The notes under the pieces: generated by a model
What the model was told of the DNA's origin: nothing
Seen by the model: the letters and a program-made list of their open reading frames with translations, nothing else
The model's database searches: none
Shown here: piece after piece, positions 1 to 11,700 of the stretch
Position numbering within the stretch: the first letter of the stretch is position 1
How the letters are laid out: every line of letters starts with the position of its first letter
Translations under genes and position numbers: made by a program
Assembly: GCF_022581195.2 (NCBI RefSeq)
Contig: NC_061469.1
Span: 3,286,001-3,350,000 of the forward strand
Reading direction: 5' to 3'
Length of the DNA: 64,000 nucleotides
DNA from: Helicoverpa zea
Lineage: Eukaryota; Arthropoda; Insecta; Lepidoptera; Noctuidae

Positions 1-559
1 GGCTAGTAGACGAACTAACACAATGACATAAGTTGATACTTAAATTACACAATGGGGGTATTTTAGACCGGTGGTGAATAAAAATGATTTTTAATCGAGT
101 CTCCATTTATTGATTCCTAGTAGAATTATACCTACCTATTTCATTTTTGAGGGTGTAAAGAAATTGTTGTGGGGCAATTTTTTCGAAAAATAATACTTAT
201 ATAAGTACAATTTTTCTATCTTTTTTATCTCTCTCTTTTTCTTCGTTCATTTCAAATGAATGCTTATTCAAACTTTCCAATTCAATTACTATTTTTAAAG
301 AATTAATAAGTTTGAGTATTTACTTTACTTTTTAGTATGTCACTAGTGGTCGATGTTAGTTTAGGGTTAGATTTCAATTATCCTATTCCACGCTAGATGG
401 ATTTCCAAAAAAAGGGCGGCTTCCCATAAAAGGCGTATAAGGGTGGAGCACGGGTGGAGACAGTAACGTTCCTCGTCCCCCGCTCACCCGAATTTTGGCG
501 CGCTGCTTTGTTAGGAGATTTTACGTTAGGGCACCTCCGCTAGTCTTTAGTCCTCCGTG
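1..559 (+). repeat. Direct repeat copy 1 (truncated by window start)
   Basis: This stretch reappears at 1440-1987 with only about ten substitutions and one 12-bp indel, so the duplication is recent. It ends with a module (about 415-559) containing GGCGTATAAG, AACGTTCCTCGTC and TTGGCGCGC that also occurs at 53.75-53.89 kb and, inverted, at 7.90-8.04 kb. Short open frames inside it are a by-product of the repeat. Confidence 0.85.
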
Positions 560-800
560 GGTATATCTCTCTTCCCGTACATACTTTTTGAATGTACCTT
601 TACTCAGAGCAACATGCTACACACATAAAGTCTGCTATTTGCGTTATGATATAGTTGTGAAAACTCTGATAAACACTAACCCTATAATTTTAATTCCCAT
701 TTTTCTTGGTGAATTTCATAACATGGCAACATTGAAAATAACAACAGTCATCATCAGCACGGTTCTAGAACAAATAGAACAAAGGACAATGGGCGATTCT

Positions 801-1387
801 GGTCCAAATGTCCACCACGAACGAGACCTATATGGATAGATAGCCCGTTAAATATAGAACATTTTTTGTTATGAAAGTAAAAAAAAATATAATGCCAGAA
901 AAAAGTTATAGTAAAATCAAATAAAACATTTTATAGATTTTTTCAATTTCATTTTATCAATTACTTTTCGTGATGTTCGATTTTCGTACTTTCTGTAACT
1001 TCTAAAAAAATAGAATTGTTCATTATTAGAGAGAAGACACCACCAGTTACATCAAACTTTCTTAGATCCAGGCACCGATGAGTATATTCAAGCACTTCTG
1101 GCGCCTCAATTGGTTAGTGATTCGTACATCCATCGGGCAAAAAATATGGGCTGTTTATATGCAAATGTGTCTTACTCATCTTAGTTTTAGATAAAGTGCG
1201 GAAATGGAAGTGGAATAAAATAAAAAATAATAATGATAACATACAAAAACTACCGAAAATTAAGAATACATTTTTGGCTATAACTTTTTTTTGGCATTGT
1301 TTTTTTTTTACTTTCTTAGTAAAAGTTACTCTAAATTAAGTGGACTATTTAATTATATAAGTCTCGTTCGTGGTGGACATTTGGACC
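801..1387. repeat. Long inverted repeat (fold-back) between the two direct repeats
   Basis: 27 bp at 801-827 (starting GGTCCAAATGTCCACCACG) return perfectly inverted at 1361-1387. Similarity continues inwards: 891-911 pairs with 1278-1298, with AT-rich imperfect pairing between. This suggests a decayed fold-back or TIR element of about 600 bp. Confidence 0.7.
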
Positions 1388-1439
1388 AAACTTCATATAT
1401 TCTTGCCCAATCTCCTTTTCGTGCTTGTGACGCCATAGT

Positions 1440-1987
1440 GGCTAGTAGACGAACTAACACAATGACATAAGTTGATACTTAAATTACACAATGGGGGTAT
1501 TTTAGACCGGTGGTGAATAACAATGATTTTTAATCGAGTCTCCATTTATTGATTCCTAGTAGAATTATACCTACCTATTTCATTTTTGAGAGTGTAAAGA
1601 AATTGTTGTGAGGCAATTCTTTCGAAAAATAATACTTATATAAGTACAATTTTTCTATCTTTTTTATCTCTCTCTTTTTCTTCGTTCATTTCAAATGAAT
1701 GCTTGTTCAAACTTTCCAATTCAATTACTATTTTTAAAGAATTAATAAGTTTGAGTATTTACTTTACTTTTTAGTATGTCACTAGTGGTCGATGTTAGTT
1801 TAGGGTTAGATTTTAATTATCCTATTCCACGCTAGATGGATTTACAAAAAATGGGCGGCTTCCCATAAAAGGCATATAAGGGTGGAGACAGTAACGTTCC
1901 TCGTCCCCCGCTCACCCGAATTTTGGCGCGCTGCTTTGTTAGGAGATTTTACGTTAGGGCACCTCCGCTAGTCTTTAGTCCTCCGTG
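1440..1987 (+). repeat. Direct repeat copy 2
   Basis: About 98% identical by eye to 1-559, in the same orientation, with a period of 1439 bp. The two copies may be the terminal repeats of one element whose inside is 560-1439, or a tandem segmental duplication. I see no clear TG...CA ends or coding interior that would prove an LTR element. Confidence 0.85.
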
Positions 1988-2202
1988 TTACGACCCAAAG
2001 TATAATAATGATAGCATAAACGTCCATTTTTTTCCAAAAACAACTGTTTACTTTGATACTTCCAATGTCAAAATTCATGGAAAATTTAAGAAAACTGACG
2101 TTTATATTGTCTGTGAATTTGGGACTTTCATGTAAAAAATAAATAATTGAGATAAAATATAAAATGTCATTAAAGAAATAAAGCAACAAGTCATTTATGT
2201 AA

Positions 2203-2391
2203 GACCTGGAATACACGGACTGCTTGAAGCAGTCAGGGGCGACAGCTTCAAGCTGCGATTGCACAGTGAACTGCAGAGTTCTATGGTCGCATATACACGA
2301 CCTCCTCAAAAGCAGTCGCAACTGATTCGGGCGGTAGACAGCTTGAAGCTGTCGCCTCTGGATGCTTCAAACGGTCCGTGTATTGCCAGCC
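2203..2391. mobile_element. 189-bp palindromic MITE, TAA target duplication (PIF/Harbinger-like)
   Basis: The ends are GACCTGGAATACACGGAC and, inverted, GGCTGGCAATACACGGAC, with a further shared inner block (GCGACAGCTTCAAGCTG). TAA flanks both sides (2200-2202 and 2392-2394), the target duplication expected for PIF/Harbinger MITEs. No coding capacity. Confidence 0.75.
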
Positions 2392-2603
2392 TAAGGACAT
2401 CAAATTCAAGTTACAACAAATTGCATGATCTTCATTCAAAAGCATCAAACTAATGGCTCCACACTTACAAGTACCTTTGTAACGGATTTGAACCATCAAA
2501 ACAGCACAATCAAAAGCCAAAGACATATCACAATAATTCTATACATTTCTACAACAAAACACATACAAATATAATAGAAATGTTCACGTACTAGAGCGCT
2601 TAC

Positions 2604-2702
2604 CTTGTGCAGCGGGTGTTGCTGGTAGTGACCGAACACCTCGAACACTATCGGCTGCGTCTTTATGTACTCCACGAACGATTTCGTTACTGGGACTGTG
2701 AT
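2604..2702 (-). CDS. unc-104: unc-104 exon 24, residues 1070-1102 (last exon in window)
   Basis: 99 nt, acceptor ttttgataccag and donor gtaagc. It encodes ITVPVTKSFVEYIKTQPIVF, then EVFGHYQQHPLHK, a highly conserved KIF1 block. I find no further exon between 2603 and 1, which is filled by repeats, so the remaining exons lie left of the window. Confidence 0.96.
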
Positions 2703-5700
2703 CTGGTATCAAAACAAAAAGTCAAAGTTAGTCAAAATAATTTATTGAAACTGGGAACTAATTAGAAAACACTTCTTCGCGTCAATAATTACAAAAGGAC
2801 AGCACCTTCTAGTGATATGGGAATTTCAATTATATTCACTCTAGTTGACTCCTAAAATTAGGCAGAAGGAAATAGATAATTGAGAATTGAGGTCTGGTTG
2901 CGACTATTATGATGAAAAAGTCTAAATAACTAAAACACTATGCAGTCACCATCATCATAAGTCTGTTTAAAGTCACTATAATTGAACATGGTTAATATAT
3001 TTATATTAAACAATACATAAGTTAAATAAATGCTTACATTTTGTACATGGTAGAATCCTAGCGGTGTGTTCTTGCCCGCATTCTTAACGGGCTCAGTCGA
3101 GAATGCGTCTTCGTTGCGGTGTAGGAAACTGCAACAAAAGCACAACGTTGTTACAACACTCTTAAACTAAAACATCTAATACGCTTTTGGAAACAATTTA
3201 CCAATCAACTCTGAACCTTATTATGTCTACAACAAAATCCATTTCATCCCCTCAAAATTACTATCGAAAAGTAAATAAAAACGGTGTGCCGAGCAATATT
3301 AAACCGTATTCCTCTTGCAATAAGATTCACTTAAAGTGGCACAACACATCGATATGGTTAACTGTGTGTGCCCTTGCAGAACACAATGTTTAAAAAAAAA
3401 AAACTGCTAAATTGAATCCTATTTCCTTAGCTATAAGACTCACTTGAACTAGCAGAAAACATCGACGTGAATGACTGTGTGTGTGACCCTTACAGAACAA
3501 TTATGGCATTTTTTCAACCTAATTTGGACCTTATGTACCTTAGCAATAAAACTCACTTGAACTGGCAGAAGTCGTCAGCGTAGTCAGTAGATACGCTGTG
3601 GGCCTGCAGCACGGTGACGCGGAAGGTGAACTCCTTGCCGAGGGTCAGGTGTTCAGGCAGGTCTTCCTCCTTCAGCTCGGAGGCGAGGGAACTGCCTTCT
3701 ACAAGCTAATTTGGACCTTAAGTCCTTAGTAATAAGACTCACTTAAACTGGCAGAAGACGTCAGCGTAGTCAGTAGATACGCTGTGGGCCTGCAGCACGG
3801 TGACGCGGAAGGTGAACTCCTTGCCGAGTGTCAGGTGTTCCGGCAGATCTTCCTCCTTCAGCTCGGAGGCGAGAGAACTGTCACCACGGCCGCTGTCGGC
3901 GTCGCATTCGCCCATTGCCAGTTCTGGCAAATAAGAAAAAAGTACATGCCACTTTGGATCGTAATCGAAGATCTATTTTAAACAGATAAAAGTACCTAAC
4001 AAGAGTACCGTGAATTGAATATTTAAATTTTATAAATTTAGTGTTCGGTTTTTTAAATTCCAACTTCATTAGAACGAGGAAATGAAAAGCGTCCATTAGA
4101 TTCTCGCTGCCTTAATGAGGAGACATAGGGCCATTATATCATGGGTTCGTATCTGAACCAGCTTGGCGAGCGTTACTTTAGATTCAGATGGACCCATTTT
4201 TCTTTGACCCTGTGCTGATCAATCATATCATATCATAATAAAAATATCATAGTTCATCTGTACGAGAAGAGGCTCGTTTCGCAGAGGAATGGTTCGTCCT
4301 TTATCAACGACACCCGAAAACTAGGCAATACATGGAAATACAGTACTAAACTGACCTTCAATCTTGATATTAGAGTCAGGCACATCACCGATGCGCTCGT
4401 CGAGGTTGATCGCATTATTCTTATCAACAGCCGACAGCTTGGCGCGTCGGACCGGCGCCACGTCGTCGTCGAACGATATCTTGGCCGACTGCTTTACGCC
4501 CGCTGCGAATTCTGCGTTGTCTATAATGGTACGGAGCTTAAGAATAGAGGTCTAATAGGGTGCAATAGATATACCTTCAGTTGTAGAAAGATGTATTCAA
4601 ATTAAATCTTCTTTAATTCAGTTACTAACACTTTTTATCTCATTGACAAATAAAGAGTCAGCAATAGATTTAAAGAAGCTTTAACTTTAATGGATCTTTC
4701 TGAAACCGACGGATATTAGGATAGTAAATAATAGTGTAGGCTAAAATGCCATCGGAAGTAGAAAATGAAATATATTTACAAGCAAATGTTTTTCATCAGG
4801 GCACACATGCACGCTAGGTAATATAATTAATAATTAACAAAAAAAACAGTCAATTATTTCTCGTATGACAAGTCCAGAACTACTTATTTTTGGACAACGG
4901 ATTTCAACAACCTATAAACCCGTTGTTTCGGGATCAGAGATTGAAATTAGACATAACTTATATGAAGCTATTTTCAAAATTCGATCTCTAATCGTAAAAC
5001 CATAGATTCGTTACAGATAGGTGATTTAAATACGCACGAAATCATTAATATCATGTTAGTAGTCAAAAACAAATGAAGTTTAAACTCACTTTTCTCAGCG
5101 TCGATAACAGCCTGCACGGCTACCCGCAGGTAGCCCTTGACGTCTCCTTTCTCATTCACGATGGCCACCTTGTGAATGAGCGGAACGGGGTACAGCAGGT
5201 TCGATAGATATACGAAGCTCCTGTCAATAGAAAGGGACATTAAAATTTAATATTGATAATAATAATAATTTATAATTGATATAGATTTTTAATTAACCTC
5301 TTGCAGGTTAAGGGGTTTCCAGAGGTATATTGGGAAAGCTTCACATTAGAAAATTCTGAGAATACCTGTCGCATTTCTTGAGCCACTAAAATTGTCTTAA
5401 GAGTAGATTTTTGTACGTTATTTTTCTAAATGTCGCTACATTGTGTTAAATACATAATTTTACTGAAACTTGATAGAGACACTGAGTGGAAATCTTTGAA
5501 GCCTTTAGAACTAACTGCCTTACAAGTATTTAAAAATAGGTTTAGCCAAAAAACTTCTTGTCTAGATTTTAAATAAAGAATTCGGAGTTGAACACATAGA
5601 ACTTACCGTCCAACTAGACGGAACCACGGGAATCTGTCATAGAAGGGGTCCCCACCGGTCACAGACTCGATGTTGTGATCAGGCGAAGTGGGAGACAACT

Positions 5701-8700
5701 CCGCCTCATTGTGGTACATCTCACGCATCAGCTCCAGCCGTTGTCTGGTAAATAAACACGGGATTTTTAACTCTATAATGTAGGCAATAAGGTTGAAAGT
5801 ACTTGGTTAGTTGCGTATTTGAAATTGGAACTGCTTTCAATGGCACGACTCATGAATTTAGTCTTTATTGTTCTTGTGTTAAGGTTAAAGTTGCATAATA
5901 CATTCTTTTGGGGGTTTATATGTGAGAAGTACTGCTATTTAATACGAAGCAACTAGTGTGACATCTAATTTTGAGCTCTAAATGATTTAAGCTTAGGTTC
6001 ATTGTCGTGAAGCTAGTCAGTACATATGTATAAGTGTAGGTTCTAAATGAGACATTTCTTACATGTATTGTTAGGGTCACAATATTTAAATGTTTAAAAA
6101 TTCTAGGGAGAATATTGTTACTCTTAACACATATCCTATAATTATTTTTCATGCAATACACAGTACATAGACAAGGTACATTTATAGGCATTAGCATATT
6201 GCAAGCTAAAACTAAAATTGCTGAAAATAACACAATATTTAGAAGGTTTTACAATGAAAAGTAAACAGGTTGATACTCATATAAAAACACAATTCTGTGA
6301 AATTCTGTACAAACAGTGATCAGGTTTATCCTACAACGTTCACAGGTACAAAGATTGGTTTACATATTACTTTTACGATTAAATAAAATGTCGTCAAAAT
6401 AACTGTATGTCATGAAATGAATTTTTGACAGGTTTTAGTTGGATAAGTAAAGGTATATCAAATGTGATCATCTGAATCGCAAAAGTAAATACATAAACCA
6501 TAATTCTCATACAACTGTGATTTACAAAATGGACGATTTAACGATCGGTCAAAATTTTGTACAACACTTTAATTTGCAGGTTTTGGTTTTACTTATCGAA
6601 TATTTGTTGTATCGATTTAAAATTTTGACAGATCATGAAAACATACAGAGGCGATTAATACTGCATACAAAGTTTTTTTTACATCATATTTCAATATGTA
6701 TGTTCGACAATTAGAGTAAGGCTAGAAAGTCGCTTTTAAAACAAAAAATAGCGTCACTCTATTTCAACAACGGAAATAAGATAGGTGGCATCGATTCCAA
6801 GCTACATGGAAAGCGTGATCGATTTTGCTTTTTTATGGAAACTTACAGACAAAGTACAGACACAAAGTAATGTCAAAAAGAATAGTAATTCACACTTGAA
6901 AGCTTTGTAAGCATATATGGAATCTTTAAACCAATACGCTTAAGCCCTGGTCCTCTAATAAACTTTGAATTTTATTGAAATAAAATTCTACAAACTTAAG
7001 AGCATGGTCACACTAAGAGTACCAGTCGTTAAGCATGTAGGTTTAACACACGCTTGACTTCTTTGCTTACCTATACTGGCCATCAATACTCATAAAGTTA
7101 AACAATACCATTAACATTATATGACGTTTATATTGCCCTATTAACTCGTGTATGTATTGCAAGCTAGAAGTGCGCGCAGGCGGTTCAGGGTGTTTTAACA
7201 AAACTACGTACTGCCCGTGTCCCATCTGTATTTCTTGAAGCCCGCTTCGTATTGGTAAAATATAACGGTTTAACTGTACAACTGACTACATAAATGCGTA
7301 TTTATTTTTACTTAAATAGCATTTTCTGTTTCATGATTTAAAATTGAATGCAATTGTGTCTATATAAAATCAGAAGATTTGTCCACCGTTACGATGTGAA
7401 CATATGAACAAAAAATAAGAATGATTGAACGAGACCGTTATGGCTACAGTACTAGTCCAGTACCCACAAAACCAGGTTATCAAATCCATACCTCATACAT
7501 ATAACGGCTTGTTCGTGCTTACACCACCTTAAACCCAAGTATCCTGAAGTACCTACTTAGAATTTAAGTTACTTCAACAGTTCAGAATATCGTACAGTTA
7601 AACCGCTAAAACCTGGTGGGCGTCACACAAACCTGGAGGGCAGCAGGTTGGCTAGCGAGAGTCGTGTCTGCTGCGCGCACGCAGATATACAGTGCAGTAT
7701 GTCGGGCTGCGGCGGCACGGCCGGCAGCGGCGCCGGCGCAAGCACGAGCGGCTCGTCGTCGCACGCGCACTCGTTCATGTTGTATATCTGACGCATGAGC
7801 TCCAGGCGGTGGCTACGGACAATACACCACTGTAGCCCGCCGCTGCCCTACCAAGCCTACTAGGTAGCTCCGAGTACGCGAGAAAATATGCCTCTCTGTA
7901 CCACAGGCGGAGAACAAAATGACTAGCGGAGATGGTTTAAAGCAAAATCTTCTTAGAAAGTTGCGCGCCATAATACGGGAGGACGAGGAACGTCAATAAC
8001 TCCGACCTCATACGCTTTCTTTGGAACCCGTCCATTGTTTTTGATTTACCAATCAGTCAAGACCAATCTTTGACAGATGTGTCAAGGAATGTGTACGCTT
8101 CGATAGTTTGATAGTAACTGATTTATTTGAGGAAGGCGACTCACCTACCTGCCTTAGGACATCTCCGCTCATCTTCCCTTCCTCCGTGGTACCTCCCCAG
8201 AAAAAGATCCTGAAGTCTTAATAGTGAGCTAGAAACGTTCTAAAATTTTTAGAAAAATGTTCCGTTCTACGCTAATCTCGTAAGGAGTAGGCATGCCCTC
8301 TCATTTATATCGAGCAAATGATCAGAATGTGTTGCATGTGCTATGGTTATAAATGTTGCCATAGTAAAAAATGTAAGCAAGGAGTTTAAATGACCCAGAG
8401 ACACATGTAATGAATTCTTCACATTTGCTAACGTAATAATTTCTTAAAATGAGGGAAACTATCTTAACATTATATATAAATAGCACGGTAAAATGAGAAA
8501 TAAAAAATAATAAAGCAGCAAATAAATCAAGCGCTATTAGAAATGGAATAGACATTGCAACTATACATTTAGACCTATTTATAAGAAAGTGTACTTACCC
8601 GCCAAGTCTATTTATATACAATGTCTATGTCTGTCGTACGGATATATAACGAACCATAATAATATATAACAAGGTATATATAAAGGATATTTTCAACACG

Positions 8701-11700
8701 GCACCAGCAAAATAGTTTTTTTTTTCATCTCTCGAGGAATACAGTACAAGAACATAAAGACCAAAAAACAAAATGCAACCAAATTAACGAAATTATAAAT
8801 GTGTCGAATACGTACGTTTTTTTTAATAACCAGAAATAAAAATAGAAACTTAAAGTAATCAATATATAGTTTTGAGATAATACGAAAATGAATGACATAA
8901 TAGTATTCCTATTCCTTACAAAACTTGGAAAAATCTGAAATTGTATTTAATTTTACCTGAGGCTAATTAAACTATCATAAGTGCCTCAAACCTATCATGA
9001 GATTTTTTATAAAATTCATTTAAATCCTTTAATACTGGACACTCAAAAATCAATCCTAATTTCGAACAATTACTCTCTACTCACGTTAAGTTAATTTTGA
9101 TATTTAATATTTTGTACACTAAAAAAAACCCTATTCCTACACGAATTCCCTGTCTTCACTGAAGGGCCTTTCTACTAATATTGAACCCTACTCCATTACA
9201 CTTAAGACTCAAATTCCCTATTCCACTTACCGTAACTTCTCGAGCGTCCAATAATGCGTAGCTCCGTTCTTAGTGTCAGTGACCTCAACGGCGACCACGG
9301 TGGGCGCGGAGGGGCGATACTCGTCATCCGCGTCATCGCGCGGAGCGAGTTCCGCGGGGAGGGGAGAGTAGGGGGTGTCCGTTAGCAGAGTGAATTGGAA
9401 CTGTACTTTCTTGCGCAGTTCTACTGAGATTGCGTTGGCTTCCTATTGGGATTGAAGAAGTTGAGAATTAAGATGAATTGATGATATATTTTTTTATTAT
9501 ATAAACCTAATGCGATAGTCTTATTGAATAAAAAAAAGCAAGTAATCTGTTTTTCAGATAATCCTAAAACAATGGTTACGTATTTCTTTCTCTCACAAAA
9601 AAATAACAAAGAAGGTACAAGACGTCAAAATGTTGTGTCAGTTTAACGTAACAAATTCATAAGTCCCCGACTCTCATCCTTTATTCTGTTATATCTTTGT
9701 AAGTACTTCATGTTTTACGATAATAAAAAAAAGTAGGAAAACTTTAAGATTTAGCTTCATTCAAACATAATATATTTTTATACCTTGAGGAAGATTGCAT
9801 TGCCCCACAAGTCATCTCGCAGCGAGGTGAACTGGTGGTACTTCCACTTGCGGAAAGCCCACGCCGCCAGACCCACCTCGCGGGCTGACCAGCATTCCGT
9901 CTCGAACAGTGGGTTTACTATACAGACGTCAATAAATGATTAAAACAATTTAAATAGGAAACAGTCAAAAGCTACTGAATCCTATATTAAAAACCAGTCA
10001 AATGTGAATGGCGTACGAAAAAACTGCTGTATCTATTTTAATCAAAGTTGGCAGTCATTTATGCAGCTTATGTAACAGAATAATATGTAAGTTATATTAT
10101 ATGTACATGCGTAAAGTAGTTCCCACGCGACGCGAGCGAGACCCCTGGTGGAAGCTTAAATAATTGTTTTTTTTCTGTGTTTGTAATTAAATGTGTGTTT
10201 AAAATAACCCTATAAATATCGAATCCACCTATTTTGTTAATGCCTTTCGTGATCAAAGTAGTGTAAAACCCTCACCGAATATATCCTCATCGTTATGGAA
10301 GTCTTCCGGAGTGTAGGAGCTGTACATAGACATGGTGACGCTCTGCTCCTCCACCTGACGCTGCAGAGCATCGATGCGGGCTTCGTAGTTCTAAAACAAT
10401 ACATATCATTTTATAGAAATAGCCTTTTTTTAATTCTATAAGGGTTTGGAGTGCCATGCTTAAATGGCCAACCAGTTTTTTTTTTAAATATTTTTCAATT
10501 ACTGATTTATTTGCAGACCGAGGTCCATAGTGTTAGTAATATCTGCTACTGTTATAGATCGTCATCATTGTAAAATTAGAAATCGTTTCGATTTTCAGTA
10601 GTGAGGACTATGTTATGTTTTTCTTTCATAGTAAAATGAGCAAATTGATAAAGCTGTGAAGTTCATTACAAAATATCATAATTTAATTTTAACATCCCAG
10701 TTCTCCGTGTAAGTAACAGACAATTTGTAAATTGATTTTTCAATGAGGTAGATCATTTGTAACGGTATTTTCAGCCAACCTACTTGGCTAACCGTCGTAA
10801 ATACAAAAAATGTCTGCCTACCTTGCGCTGCTCCTCAAACTGCTGATCAGCATGCTCCTTCTCCCGGCGGAACTGCTCCTCGAGAGCCATCAGGCGCTTC
10901 TGCATCTCGGCCTTCAAGTCGATGCCTTGTTTCTCCAGCAGTTCGCATTGCGCGTAGTCCCAGTCCACGTTCTTACCGTCCGCATCTGTGCTGCCGGCTA
11001 GGGGTTAGAAATGTGTGGGTTAGTTTAGATATAATTTGTTTATCATCATCAAATATCTCATTTAGAAGGCAGAGAAAGAAGGGAGATGACAGTCATTTGT
11101 ATATCTCTGGCTGTCGTTGCGGTTAATCAGAAGGCAGAAAATATGATAACCAGTCTTTCTGCTTTTGCGGTTTTGGGTGGCCGGGTAACTTATGCAACCT
11201 AAACTGGGTCAATAAGTTCAGATAAACAGCCGCTTCATGTAAATACCCTTGCTTTGTGTATAAACTTGTGGCAAATCTGACCAATGGGAGTTTTCATTTA
11301 AGAAAAAATCTATACCAATTATCGTTATCTGTTTTTTCTACACATAATAAAAAAAATGTAAAAAATATAATCATTATCAATATAATAATCTCATGTAACT
11401 TACATATAACTTACTCATATAACGTACAATCAGAAATATGTATTTTTTTGTTATACATCTTAAACTGTTAGATAGGCACCAAAAACTACTATACTAAAAT
11501 ATATGTATACTTACAGTCACTCTCATTACTGCTAGCAGTATCAGTGAGCTCCTTATTCTCCTTGTTGACGGGCTCCTCGCGCGGCTGTCCGGGGTGCGTG
11601 AAGCGGAACACGTGGTTCTTGCCCAGGATCACGCGGGAGCCGGACTTGAGGATCACTGGCTCGGTTAGCTGGAATAGAGTGGGATGTTATAGACTCAAAT

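Noticed and set aside
495..2135. Open frames at 495-839 and 1923-2135 starting with the same peptide
   Set aside because: They start inside the duplicated repeat module and share a peptide only because the DNA is duplicated; no family match.
7616..7798. Alanine/arginine-rich plus-strand frame
   Set aside because: Antisense shadow of the GC-rich unc-104 exon 19a.
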